From positions 6,696,001 through 6,760,000 of the forward strand of contig NZ_CP054932.1 of NCBI RefSeq assembly GCF_013364275.1: a stretch of DNA of 64,000 bases, read 5' to 3'. Made by a program: the position numbers and the translations under genes. Shown here piece after piece: positions 32,221-41,137 of the stretch (its first letter is position 1; each line of letters begins with the position of its first letter). The notes under the pieces are model-generated. The model was not told the origin of the DNA. It worked only from the letters and a program-made list of their open reading frames with translations, and searched no databases. Source of the DNA: Actinomadura sp. NAK00032 (GTDB taxonomy: Bacteria > Actinomycetota > Actinomycetes > Streptosporangiales > Streptosporangiaceae).

Positions 32221-33522
32221 ATGGCCGGGGACGAGACGGGAAACGCGCGGGGCCTCCTGCGCGCGGTGCTGCGGGACGGGATCCTGGCCGCCGCGGTGAC
32301 CGGACGGGCCGAGCCCGCGCCGCCGCTCGACCGGCCCTGGCCGGCGGGCCTGCGGTGGACGCGGTTCCTCGGCATCGGCCGGCTGCCGTACGGGCTGGTC
32401 CTGAACCTGTTCTGGCTCTTCGTCACGTTCCTGATGGCCAACGGGACGGCCTCGATGCTGCGCGAGCCCATGCGCACCGAGCAGGCCGGCTACCCCGGCG
32501 ACGGCACGGTCCTGCTGATCGCGGTGCTGGTGACCGCGCCGCTGGCGCTGCGCGACCGGCATCCGCTGGCCGCGTGGCGGATGAGCTTCGCGGCGACGAT
32601 GCTGCTCGCCCTGAGCCCGTGGCCGCCAGACATCGCCTACACCGAGGGCGGCGCGTTCGCCGCGCTCATGTGCGTCTACACGGTGACGGTGCGCTGCTCG
32701 CGGGACGTCGCGCTGGGCGTCGCGCTGCTGTCGTTCGCCGGTGTGTGGATCAAGGACCCGGAAACGGCTCCGGGGGCGTCGGTGCTGCTCCTGCTGCCGC
32801 TGACGGTCGGCTACGCCGTCCGGGTGCGGCGGACGTCGCGGCGGGAGCTGGCCGAGCAGGAGCGGCGGCACCGGGACGCCGAGGCGGTGCTGACCGAGCG
32901 GCAGCGGATCGCGCGGGAGCTGCACGACGTCGTCGCGCACCACATGTCGATGATCGCGATCCAGGCGGAGGCGGCGCCGTACAAGGTCACGGACGTCCCG
33001 GACGAGACCCGGCGGGACCTCGCCGAGATCCGCGCGACCGCGCTGGACGCGCTGACCGAGCTGCGCCGGATCCTCGGCGTGCTGCGCGCCGAGGACGGCG
33101 CCGAGACCGCCCCGCAGCCGGGCCTCGACCGGCTCGGCGAGCTGGTCGGCAACGCGCGCGGCGCGGGCCTGCGGGTCGAGACGCGGCTGGCGGGCGACCT
33201 CGCCGGGCTGCCGCCGGGCGTGGGCCTCAGCGCGTACCGGATCATGCAGGAGGCGCTGAGCAACGCGATGCGGCACGCGCCCGGTTCCCGGGTGGACATC
33301 GAAGTGTCCCGAGATGACGGTCTAGTGTGGCTCGGCGTGGTGAACGGCCCGCCCGCCGCCGGCCAGCTCCCCGGCACGCCGCTGCCGGGCGGCGGCCACG
33401 GGCTGGCGGGGATGCGGGAGCGGGCCGCCGCGCTGGGCGGCGAGCTGACCGCCCGCCCCACCGCCGAGGGAGGATTCGCCGTGACCGCCACGCTGCCGCT
33501 GAAGGCGCGGGAGACGACGTGA
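32221..33522 (+). CDS. Two-component sensor histidine kinase (NarL/DesK type)
   Basis: This 433-aa membrane kinase has four to five hydrophobic segments in the N-terminal half (about residues 50-200). A HisKA_3 dimerisation box follows with the phosphoacceptor His in ERQRIARELHDVVAHHMSMI. A HATPase_c domain contains the N-box QEALSNAMRHA and the G-box GGGHGLAGMRERAA. Its stop overlaps the GTG start of the response regulator by 3 nt. The signal is unknown. No peptide or metal-sensor motif is visible in the TM region. Confidence 0.92.
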   Translation: MAGDETGNARGLLRAVLRDGILAAAVTGRAEPAPPLDRPWPAGLRWTRFLGIGRLPYGLVLNLFWLFVTFLMANGTASMLREPMRTEQAGYPGDGTVLLIAVLVTAPLALRDRHPLAAWRMSFAATMLLALSPWPPDIAYTEGGAFAALMCVYTVTVRCSRDVALGVALLSFAGVWIKDPETAPGASVLLLLPLTVGYAVRVRRTSRRELAEQERRHRDAEAVLTERQRIARELHDVVAHHMSMIAIQAEAAPYKVTDVPDETRRDLAEIRATALDALTELRRILGVLRAEDGAETAPQPGLDRLGELVGNARGAGLRVETRLAGDLAGLPPGVGLSAYRIMQEALSNAMRHAPGSRVDIEVSRDDGLVWLGVVNGPPAAGQLPGTPLPGGGHGLAGMRERAAALGGELTARPTAEGGFAVTATLPLKARETT

Positions 33523-34184
33523 CGATCCGGGTCGTGATCGTCGACGACCAGGGCATGGTGCGCGCCGGGTTCGGCGTGCTGCTGAACGCCCAGCCGGACA
33601 TCGAGGTCGCCGGCGAGGCGGTGAACGGCGAGGAGGGGCTGCGGCGCATCGCCGAGCTGGCCCCGGACGTGGTGCTGATGGACGTCCGCATGCCGGTGAT
33701 GGACGGCCTGGAGGCGACCCGCCGGCTCCTGTCCGGGGCGTCCGGCGACGTCCCGAAGGTCCTCATGCTGACGACGTTCGACCTGGACGACTACGTCTAC
33801 GCGGCGCTGCGGGCGGGGGCCAGCGGGTTCCTGCTGAAGGACGCGTCCGCGACCGAGCTGGCGGACGCGGTGCGGGTCGTCGCGGCGGGCGACGCGCTGC
33901 TGTCGCCGTCGGTCACCCGGCGGCTGATCGCGGAGTTCTCCCGGCTCGGCGGGCCGCGCGCGCCGTCCCGCAAGCGGCTGGACGAGCTGACCGAGCGGGA
34001 GACGGAGGTCCTGGCGCTGGTGGCGCGGGGACTGTCGAACGGGGAGATCGCCGCGAAGCTCGTCCTCGCGGAGCAGACCGTCAAGACCCATTTCGGGCGG
34101 ATCCTGATGAAGCTGGGGCTGCGGGACCGCCCGCAGGCGATCGTCTACGCCTACGAGGTGGGGCTCGTCCGGCCCGGCGACTGA
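33519..34184 (+). CDS. NarL/LuxR family response regulator
   Basis: This 221-aa protein has a receiver domain (about residues 1-120) with acidic pocket residues in VIVDDQ, phosphoacceptor Asp in VVLMDVRMPVMDG, and Thr and Lys of the switch in MLTTFD and GFLLKD. A C-terminal LuxR HTH follows (about 155-215; LTERETEVLALVARGLSNGE, TVKTHFGRILMKLGL). The GTG start at 33519 overlaps the kinase stop (GTGA), so the two-component pair is co-translated. It may control the downstream secreted DUF1023/acyltransferase operon, though nothing shows this directly. Confidence 0.92.
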   Translation: MTIRVVIVDDQGMVRAGFGVLLNAQPDIEVAGEAVNGEEGLRRIAELAPDVVLMDVRMPVMDGLEATRRLLSGASGDVPKVLMLTTFDLDDYVYAALRAGASGFLLKDASATELADAVRVVAAGDALLSPSVTRRLIAEFSRLGGPRAPSRKRLDELTERETEVLALVARGLSNGEIAAKLVLAEQTVKTHFGRILMKLGLRDRPQAIVYAYEVGLVRPGD

Positions 34185-34316
34185 TACCCGCGGGGCATGC
34201 CGTCAGACCGCGGTGGCACACCGCAAGACCACTCCGCCGGTTGATCCCCGGCCGGGTGCCCGATTTCTACCGTCCTGATCAGTGCTGCGAACCACTGACC
34301 AGGAAGGACGGGCCCG

Positions 34317-35264
34317 ATGCCGGGTGTGCGCCAGTCCCTCGCCGCCGTGTCGCTGCTCGCGGCGGGCTCGGCGGCCCCGGCGGCGGGGCCCGCCGATCCG
34401 TACGCCGCCCCTGGGCCGGCGCCCGCGCTCTCTGCGCCGGCCCTGACCGCCCGCTACCAGAGCACCGAGCGGGACATAGGACGGGCGCTGGCCACGGCGA
34501 AGCGCGTCCACGATAAGGACCGGGCGCACGCGCTGTCCGCCTTCCTCGCCTCGGGCAGGCGGTTCCTTGCCTTCGACCCGCGCGGCTCCGGACGGGCTGT
34601 CGAAGTCGTCGGCGACCTGGAGCACGCCGACCGGATCGCCGTCGTCGTGCCCGGCGCGGACAACACGCTGGCCAACTACGACTCGCCCAAGTTCGTCGGC
34701 GGCGGCACCCGAGCCCTCTACCAGGAGGCCCGCGCGGGCGCTCCGCACTCGCGGTTCGCGGTCATCGCCTGGCTCGGCTACGACTCACCCTCCACGCTGA
34801 GCACCACCGTCCTTACGGGCCGCCGGGCCGAGGACGGCGCGCGCGGGCTGGAGCGCTTCCTCGCCGGTGTGCACCAGGTGAACGGGGACGCCCGGTTCGC
34901 CCTGCTCTGCCACAGCTACGGCTCGGTGGTCTGCGCGAAGGCCGCCCCGCGCCTCGCGCCGCTGCCCGTGGACGACATCGCGCTCTACGGCAGTCCCGGC
35001 GCGACCGTGGACAGGGCCTCCGACCTCGGTACGCCCGCGCGCGTGTGGGCGGGCCGCGCCAAGGGCGACTGGATGCGCTACGTGCCCAACGTCCGCTTCG
35101 CCGGGCTCGGCTTCGGCACCGACCCCGTCTCGCCGCGCTTCGGCGCCCTCCGCTTCGACGCCGGCACCGGCCCGCACAGCGCCTACCTCAAGCCCGGGTC
35201 GCGCGCACTCCGCAACCTCGCCCTCATCGCCCTCGGCCGCACCGCGGAGGTCACCCATGCTTGA
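34317..35264 (+). CDS. Secreted DUF1023 alpha/beta hydrolase (first copy)
   Basis: This 315-aa protein has an N-terminal signal (hydrophobic about 5-22, AAG/ADP region) and a DUF1023 alpha/beta-hydrolase domain. The nucleophile elbow reads CHSYGSVV, and characteristic strands include RIAVVVPGADNTLANYDS and DDIALYGSPGAT. The substrate is unknown, and a cell-envelope ester is likely. Its stop overlaps the ATG of the acyltransferase by 8 nt. A paralogue of the same family follows the acyltransferase, so the three form one operon. Confidence 0.82.
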   Translation: MPGVRQSLAAVSLLAAGSAAPAAGPADPYAAPGPAPALSAPALTARYQSTERDIGRALATAKRVHDKDRAHALSAFLASGRRFLAFDPRGSGRAVEVVGDLEHADRIAVVVPGADNTLANYDSPKFVGGGTRALYQEARAGAPHSRFAVIAWLGYDSPSTLSTTVLTGRRAEDGARGLERFLAGVHQVNGDARFALLCHSYGSVVCAKAAPRLAPLPVDDIALYGSPGATVDRASDLGTPARVWAGRAKGDWMRYVPNVRFAGLGFGTDPVSPRFGALRFDAGTGPHSAYLKPGSRALRNLALIALGRTAEVTHA

Positions 35265-36432
35265 CACACGCCCCCTGGACATACGGCCGCATGACACGCG
35301 AGCGTGGGAGGCGGGCGGCCGTCCCGGCTCGGCGCCGGAGCGCGACCATGCGGTGGACGCGCTGCGCGTGGTCGCGATCCTGGGCGTCGTCATCGGCCAC
35401 TGGCTGGTCACCGCGTTCGTCGCGGACCCCTCGGGGCGCGACCTGCACGTCACCAGCCCGCTGAAGACGATGCCCTACCTCGCCCCGATCTCCTGGGTCT
35501 TCCAGACGCTCGCCGTGTTCTTCCTGGTGGGCGGTTACTCGGCGGCGAAGTCGCGGCGTCCTGGCGAGCCGTGGGGGGCGCTGATGAAGCGGCGCCTGAC
35601 CCGGTTCGCGCGGCCCCTGCCCGTCCTGGCCCTCGCGTGGATCCCGGCCGCCGCCGCCCTGCGGTGGGCGGGGTTCTCCTCCGGCACCGTCCGGACGATG
35701 ATCGAGCTGGTCCTCAGCCCGCTGTGGTTCCTCGGCGTGTACGTGGTGCTGACGGCGTGCGGCCCGCTGATCGCGGCCGCCTGGGACCGGTTCGGGCCGC
35801 GCGGCGCCGCGGCCCTCGTCGCGGCGACCGCCGCGATCGACCTCGGCCGCTTCGCGCTCGACACGCCCGGGTGGACGGGCTGGGCCACCGTCCTCACCGC
35901 CTGGCTCCTGCCGTTCTACCTCGGCATCGGCTGGGCACGCGGCGCGCTGCGCACCCGCCGCGCCGGGCTCGCCCTGCTGGGCGGCGGCGCGGCGGCGACC
36001 GCGCTGCTCGTGCTGCTCGCCGGGTACCCGGCGAGCATGGTCGGCGTGCCGGGCGCCGCGGTCTCCAACTTGAGCCCGCCGACGCTCGCGGCCGTCGCGT
36101 TCGGCCTCGCCCAGACCGGCCTCGCGGTGCTGCTGCACGGACCCCTCACCCGCTGGACGCGACACGCCCGGGTGCGGTCGCTCCTGGACGCGTCGGGCCG
36201 CTCGGCGATGACGGTCTTCCTGTGGCACCAGACCGCGCTGATGGCCGTCACCGCGGTGACGCTGCTCACGTTGGGTAACCTGCAAGGGGTGCACACGGCA
36301 CCCGGCCGCCCGGAATGGATCATGGAGCGGCTGCCGTGGCTGGCCGCCTTCGCGGTCGCGCTGGCCGCGCTGCACGCCCTGACCGGCCGGTTCGAACGGG
36401 GGCCGCGCCGCCGCACCGACCCTGGATGGTAG
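35257..36432 (+). CDS. Acyltransferase family 3 membrane protein
   Basis: This 391-aa polytopic protein has about ten hydrophobic segments and the Acyl_transf_3 features DALRVVAILGVVIGHWLV (catalytic-type His in helix 1) and FFLVGGYSAAKSR. Members O-acylate sugars, antibiotics or glycopeptides at the membrane. It starts inside the end of the first DUF1023 gene and its TAG stop overlaps the ATG of the second (ATGGTAG), giving a tightly coupled operon. The flanking secreted hydrolases could remove or rearrange the acyl group it adds. That pairing is an inference. Confidence 0.85.
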   Translation: MLDTRPLDIRPHDTRAWEAGGRPGSAPERDHAVDALRVVAILGVVIGHWLVTAFVADPSGRDLHVTSPLKTMPYLAPISWVFQTLAVFFLVGGYSAAKSRRPGEPWGALMKRRLTRFARPLPVLALAWIPAAAALRWAGFSSGTVRTMIELVLSPLWFLGVYVVLTACGPLIAAAWDRFGPRGAAALVAATAAIDLGRFALDTPGWTGWATVLTAWLLPFYLGIGWARGALRTRRAGLALLGGGAAATALLVLLAGYPASMVGVPGAAVSNLSPPTLAAVAFGLAQTGLAVLLHGPLTRWTRHARVRSLLDASGRSAMTVFLWHQTALMAVTAVTLLTLGNLQGVHTAPGRPEWIMERLPWLAAFAVALAALHALTGRFERGPRRRTDPGW

Positions 36433-37493
36433 ACATACGCACGATGCCGCCGAACGCCACGATGCCGGGGTCCCACGTCCGGCGGCCGCCGGGGACGCAC
36501 GTCCGGCGGCCGCGCTCGCGGCGGCTGCGCAGGGCCCTGGCGGGCGCCGCGTCCATCGGCGTGATCATGCTGACGACGGCCGGGACCGGGCACGCCGACC
36601 CCTACGCCGCGCCCGTCCGCGTCCCCGAGCTGGCGCCCTCGACGCTGGACGTCCGGTACGCCGCCGAACGCGGCGCCATCGAGGAGGCGCTCAAGACGGC
36701 GCAGTCGGTCGGCGACACCGACCGCGGCAAGGCGCTCGGCGCGTTCCTCCAGCCCGGACGCCGCTTCCTCTACTTCGACCCGCGCGGCGGCGGGCGCGCC
36801 ATCGAGGTCGTCGGCGACCTCACCAGGGCGCGGCGGATCGCGGTCATCGTCCCCGGCGCCGACACCACGCTGTCCGCGTTCGACACGCGCGGCGGCAAAC
36901 CGTGGTCGACGCCCGGCGGCGGCGCGCGCGCCGTCTACGCGCAGGCCCGCTCCATGTCGCCGAACCCGGAGCTGGCGGTCGTCGCCTGGCTCGGATACGC
37001 GGCGCCCAAGACGTTCAGCAGCGACGTCCTCACCGACGACCGGGCCGACGAAGGCGCCGGCAAGCTGCACCACTTCGTGAAGGGCCTGCACCGGGTCAAC
37101 CCCAGCGCGACCGTGGGTCTGCTCTGCCACAGCTACGGCTCGGTTGTGTGCGGCCGTGCGGCATTGGACGCTCCCAAGAGCACGTCCTGGCGGCACGTCA
37201 CCGACATCGCCCTCTACGGCAGTCCGGGAACATCGGCTTGGTCGGCCTCCAAACTGAGCAGCACCGCCCGTGTCTGGGCGGGGCGCGGCACGACCGACTG
37301 GATGGAAGACGTCCCCCACGTGCGCTTCCTCGGCATCGGCCTCGGCCCCGACCCGGTCTCCCCCGAGTTCGGCGCACGGGTCTTCGACGCCGGATCCGGC
37401 GGGCACAGCGACTACCTCGCCCCCGGCTCGGCGTCGCTGCGCAACCTCACCGACATCGCGCTCGGGCGCGCGTCCGAGGTGACGCACGGCTGA
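36426..37493 (+). CDS. Secreted DUF1023 alpha/beta hydrolase (second copy)
   Basis: This 355-aa paralogue of the first DUF1023 protein shares the core GYAAPKTFSSDVLTDDRA region and LLCHSYGSVVCGRAALD. It has a longer positively charged N-terminus (Arg-rich about 12-32) before the hydrophobic signal (about 35-52). The start at 36426 is chosen because it overlaps the acyltransferase stop codon. An internal ATG at 36444 is possible. The two hydrolases flanking one acyltransferase are probably a local duplication. Confidence 0.82.
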   Translation: MVDIRTMPPNATMPGSHVRRPPGTHVRRPRSRRLRRALAGAASIGVIMLTTAGTGHADPYAAPVRVPELAPSTLDVRYAAERGAIEEALKTAQSVGDTDRGKALGAFLQPGRRFLYFDPRGGGRAIEVVGDLTRARRIAVIVPGADTTLSAFDTRGGKPWSTPGGGARAVYAQARSMSPNPELAVVAWLGYAAPKTFSSDVLTDDRADEGAGKLHHFVKGLHRVNPSATVGLLCHSYGSVVCGRAALDAPKSTSWRHVTDIALYGSPGTSAWSASKLSSTARVWAGRGTTDWMEDVPHVRFLGIGLGPDPVSPEFGARVFDAGSGGHSDYLAPGSASLRNLTDIALGRASEVTHG

Positions 37494-37543
37494 CACGCCC
37501 GGCCCTCGGGGACGGGCCATCACCGGTGTAGTGGCACCCTGGG

Positions 37544-38728
37544 GTGGTGGACACCGCGAACGAGGCCGAAATCCGCGAGCAGACCACCCAGCGCCTGGAG
37601 AAGGCGATGGGGACGTTCGGCACCGCGGCGCTGGCGAGCATGGAGGAGCAGCTCCCCTGGTTCCGGCGCATGCCGGCCGACCAGCGGTCCTGGATCGGGC
37701 TCGTCGCGCAGGCGGGCATCGCCGCGTTCGTCGAGTGGTTCAAGAACGACGAGAAGACGCGCCCGGCCATCGCCGGGGAGGTGTTCGGCACCGCGCCCCG
37801 CGAGCTGCTGCGCTCCATCAAGCTGCACCACACCATCGACATGATCCGCGTCATCATCGAGGTGGTGGAGACCCGGCTGGACGAGCTGGCCGTCCCCGGC
37901 GGCGAGGCCCAGCTCCGCGAGGCCATCCTCCGCTACACCCGCGACGTGGCGTTCGGCGCGGCCCAGGTCTACGCGCGCGCCGCCGAGACGCGCGCCGCCT
38001 GGGACGCCCGGCTGGAGGCCCTCGTCGTCAACGCGGTGCTGCGCGGCGAGGTCGACGACGGCATGCACTCGTGGGCCGCCGCCCTCGGCTGGACGTCCAA
38101 GCCCGTCACCGTCATCGCGGGGTTCACCCCGGAGGACGAAGAGCCCGAGGTCACCATCGACCAGATGCAGCTGGCCGCGCGCCGCGCGCGCGCCGACGTG
38201 CTCGCGGGCGTGCAGGGGCACCGCGTCATCGTCATCGTCGGCGGTGAGATCGACCCCGTCGAAGCGGCCCGCCCCATCGCCGCCAAGTGCGGCCCCGGGC
38301 CGGTCGTCGTCGGCCCGCAGGTCGCCGACCTCTACGAGTCCACCCACTCCGCGCAGGCCGCCGTCGCCGGCCTGCGCGCCGCCGCCGGCTGGCCCGACGC
38401 GCCCCGTCCCGTCCACGCGACCGAGCTACTGCCCGAACGCGCCCTGGACGGCGACGACGACGCGCGCCGCTACCTGGTGGACAGCGTCTACAACCCGATG
38501 CTCGCCGCCGGCGCGCCCCTGCTCGACACGCTCACCACCTACCTCGAACAGGGCTCGTCGCTGGAGGCCACCGCGCGGCTGCTGTTCGTCCATCCCAACA
38601 CCGTCCGGTACCGGCTCCGCCGCGTCACCGAGCTGACCGGGCTGGCGCCCACCGACGGCCGCAACGCCTTCACCCTCCGCATCGCCCTGGTCCTCGGCCG
38701 GTTCGGGACGCGCTCCGCCCACGGCTGA
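37544..38728 (+). CDS. fasR: PucR-family regulator of fatty acid synthesis (FasR type)
   Basis: This 394-aa protein has a C-terminal PucR HTH_30 (about residues 326-370: LTTYLEQGSSLEATARLLFV and HPNTVRYRLRRVTELTG) and a helical N-terminal RsbR-like region (about 70-145). It lies directly upstream of fabD-fabH-acpP-fabF on the same strand, the arrangement of Streptomyces coelicolor fasR, whose product activates that operon. The GTG start at 37544 is adjacent to a second GTG, so either may be used. The call rests on family plus synteny. Confidence 0.85.
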   Translation: MVDTANEAEIREQTTQRLEKAMGTFGTAALASMEEQLPWFRRMPADQRSWIGLVAQAGIAAFVEWFKNDEKTRPAIAGEVFGTAPRELLRSIKLHHTIDMIRVIIEVVETRLDELAVPGGEAQLREAILRYTRDVAFGAAQVYARAAETRAAWDARLEALVVNAVLRGEVDDGMHSWAAALGWTSKPVTVIAGFTPEDEEPEVTIDQMQLAARRARADVLAGVQGHRVIVIVGGEIDPVEAARPIAAKCGPGPVVVGPQVADLYESTHSAQAAVAGLRAAAGWPDAPRPVHATELLPERALDGDDDARRYLVDSVYNPMLAAGAPLLDTLTTYLEQGSSLEATARLLFVHPNTVRYRLRRVTELTGLAPTDGRNAFTLRIALVLGRFGTRSAHG

Positions 38729-38730
38729 CC

Positions 38731-38767
38731 TCCGGCGGGCCTCCCCGGCCGACCCCGACCCGCCGGA
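38731..38767. terminator. Stem-loop between fasR and fabD
   Basis: The 9-bp perfect arms TCCGGCGGG (38731-38739) and CCCGCCGGA (38759-38767) have a 19-nt loop and no U-run. The hairpin lies just past the fasR stop. It may separate fasR from fabD transcription or reduce read-through, and the fabD promoter would lie after it. Confidence 0.4.
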
Positions 38768-38853
38768 CGCGCCTCAGGGGTTGTAGGGGTCGTACAAAGG
38801 GGTCCGACCAAAGTTCGTGCTGATCGGTATCGAGGTCAGCGGACATTGACGGA

Positions 38854-39780
38854 ATGCTGGACGCTGTGATTCTCCTCGCATCGCCCGGCCAGGGCGCCCA
38901 GACCCCCGGCTTCCTGCAGCCATGGCTAGAGATACCCGGAGTCGCCGACCGTCTCGCCTGGTGGTCGGCCGTCACGGGGCTCGACCTGGTCAGGTACGGG
39001 ACGGAGGCGGACGCCGAGGAGATCCGCGACACCGCCGTGGCCCAGCCGCTGCTGGTCGCCGCCGCGCTCGCCGCCTACGAGGTGCTCTACGAGGACGCCG
39101 TCCCGGGCGCCGTCGCCGGGCACAGCGTCGGCGAGCTGGCCGCCGCAGCGATCGCCGGGGTGCTGACGCCGGAGACCGCGCTGGTGCTCGTCCGGGAGCG
39201 GGGCAGGGCGATGGCCGAGGCCGCCGCCGTCACCGAGACCGGGATGACCGCGGTGCTCGGCGGCGACACCGACGAGGTGCTCGCCTCCATCGACAAGCAC
39301 GGGCTCACCCCCGCGAACGTCAACGGCGCCGGCCAGATCGTCGCCGCCGGGACGATGGAGCGGCTCGCGACGTTCGCCGACGAGCCGCCCGCCAAGGCGC
39401 GGCTGCGGCCGCTGTCGGTCGCGGGCGCGTTCCACACCGAGCACATGGAGCCCGCCGTCGACGCGCTCCGCCGCCTCACCGCCGGCGTGCGCGCCGCCGA
39501 CCCGCGCACCACGCTGCTGCAGAACCGCGACGGCGCCGCCGTCACCGCCGGCGGCGACTTCGTGGCCCGGCTCGTCGACCAGGTCAGCGCGCCCGTCCGC
39601 TGGGACGCGTGCATGGAGACGATGCGCGGGATCGGCGTCACCGGCATCATCGAGCTGCCGCCCGCCGGGACGCTCACCGGTCTCGCCCGGCGCGAGCTGA
39701 AGGGAGTCCCGCTGGTCGCCCTCAAGTCACCCGACGACCTCGACAAGGCCCGCGAGCTGATCAAGGCGGACGCGTCATGA
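38854..39780 (+). CDS. fabD: Malonyl-CoA:ACP transacylase FabD
   Basis: This 308-aa enzyme transfers malonyl groups from CoA to ACP. Its nucleophile is Ser91 in GHSVGEL and its catalytic His is His194 in GAFHTEH, with the N-terminal motif PGQGAQTPGF at 11-20. It is the first gene of the type II fatty acid synthesis operon and overlaps fabH by 4 nt (ATGA). The length is typical. Confidence 0.95.
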   Translation: MLDAVILLASPGQGAQTPGFLQPWLEIPGVADRLAWWSAVTGLDLVRYGTEADAEEIRDTAVAQPLLVAAALAAYEVLYEDAVPGAVAGHSVGELAAAAIAGVLTPETALVLVRERGRAMAEAAAVTETGMTAVLGGDTDEVLASIDKHGLTPANVNGAGQIVAAGTMERLATFADEPPAKARLRPLSVAGAFHTEHMEPAVDALRRLTAGVRAADPRTTLLQNRDGAAVTAGGDFVARLVDQVSAPVRWDACMETMRGIGVTGIIELPPAGTLTGLARRELKGVPLVALKSPDDLDKARELIKADAS

Positions 39781-40745
39781 CCGCCGGGCTCACGATCCCC
39801 GCGCCGACCGCCGGCGCCCGCGTCCTCGCCTTCGGCGACTACCGGCCGGCCCGCATCGTCACCAACGACGAGCTGGCCGAGACCGTCGACACCAACGACG
39901 AGTGGATCCGCAGCCGCGTCGGCATCGCCGAGCGGCGCATCGCCGGCGACGACGAGGGCATCGTCGAGCTCGCCGTGCACGCGGGCGGCAAGGCCCTCGC
40001 CGGCAGCGGCCTCGACCCGTCCGACATCGACCTGGTGATCCTCGCGACCTGCTCGGCGGAGTCGCCGATGCCGAGCCACGCCGCGCTCGTCGCGCACCGC
40101 CTCGGCATCGACGCGCCCGGCGCGTTCGACCTCAACGCCGCCTGCGCCGGGTTCTGCTACGCCCTCGCGACCGCGAGCGCCGCCGTCCAGGCGGGCAGCG
40201 CCCGCAACGTGCTGGTCATCGGCTCCGAGAAGATGTCCCAGTGGATCGACTGGACCGACCGCTCCACCTGCATCATCTTCGCGGACGGCGCCGGCGCCGC
40301 GGTCGTCACCGGCAGCGACTCCCCCGGCATCGGCCCGGTGGTGTGGGGCAGCGCCGGCGACCAGTACGACAAGATCATCATCGACGACCGGCACTCGTTC
40401 ATCCGGCAGGAGGGCCAGGCGGTGTTCCGCTGGGCCACCACCGCCATCGCCCCCATCGCGCTGCAGGCCTGCGAGCGCGCCGGGGTCAAGCCGGAGGACC
40501 TCGCCGCCGTCGTCCCGCACCAGGCCAACCTGCGCATCATCCAGGCCATCGCCCGCAAGGTGAAGGCGACCAACGCCGTCGTGGCCGACGACATCGTCCA
40601 GTCCGGCAACACCTCGGGCGCCTCCATCCCGCTGGCGCTCTCCCGCATGATCGAACGCGGCGACGTGCCGTCCGGCGCCCCGGCCCTGCTTGTCGGGTTC
40701 GGAGCCGGACTGTCCTACGCTGCCCAAGTCATCCAGATCCCGTAG
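39777..40745 (+). CDS. fabH: 3-oxoacyl-ACP synthase III FabH
   Basis: This 322-aa thiolase-fold enzyme condenses a short acyl-CoA primer with malonyl-ACP to start each chain. The Cys123-His248-Asn278 triad is complete (AACAGF, VPHQAN, SGNTSG). Actinomycete FabH usually prefers branched primers, but substrate choice cannot be read from this sequence. It overlaps fabD by 4 nt and is followed by acpP. Confidence 0.95.
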   Translation: MTAGLTIPAPTAGARVLAFGDYRPARIVTNDELAETVDTNDEWIRSRVGIAERRIAGDDEGIVELAVHAGGKALAGSGLDPSDIDLVILATCSAESPMPSHAALVAHRLGIDAPGAFDLNAACAGFCYALATASAAVQAGSARNVLVIGSEKMSQWIDWTDRSTCIIFADGAGAAVVTGSDSPGIGPVVWGSAGDQYDKIIIDDRHSFIRQEGQAVFRWATTAIAPIALQACERAGVKPEDLAAVVPHQANLRIIQAIARKVKATNAVVADDIVQSGNTSGASIPLALSRMIERGDVPSGAPALLVGFGAGLSYAAQVIQIP

Positions 40746-40801
40746 GCCGTCGCGCCTGCCCGCAGGGCCTGGACCAACCCACCGAAGGAGAACGCAGAAC
40801 C

Positions 40802-41053
40802 ATGGCAGTCGCCACCGAAGAGCAGATCCTCACCGGCCTCGCCGAGATCATCGACGACATCGTCGGCATCGACAAGGCCGAGGTGACCCCCGAGAAGAAC
40901 TTCATCGACGACCTCGACATCGACTCGCTGTCGATGGTGGAGATCGCCGTGGCCGCGCAGGACCAGTTCGGCGTCGAGATCCCCGACGACGAGCTGCGCA
41001 ACCTGAAGACGGTCAAGGACGTCGTCAACTTCGTCCAGAACCTGCAGAGCTAG
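40802..41053 (+). CDS. acpP: Acyl carrier protein AcpP
   Basis: This 83-aa acidic four-helix carrier has its phosphopantetheine attachment at Ser42 in DLDIDSLSM. It is the housekeeping fatty acid ACP, as shown by its place between fabH and fabF. A GAAGGAGAA Shine-Dalgarno sequence precedes the start. Confidence 0.96.
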   Translation: MAVATEEQILTGLAEIIDDIVGIDKAEVTPEKNFIDDLDIDSLSMVEIAVAAQDQFGVEIPDDELRNLKTVKDVVNFVQNLQS

Positions 41054-41137
41054 TACCTCGGGACGGCGCGCCGCCGGCCCGGCCGGTAGGCGGCGCGCCC
41101 GCCCTTCTCCCCTCCCAGTCCGCAAGGAGCATCCAGT

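Noticed and set aside
38768..38853. Palindromic FasR binding site before fabD
   Set aside because: The interval has GTACAAAG and CCAAAGTTCGTGC stretches but no symmetry that I can defend, so I do not annotate an operator.
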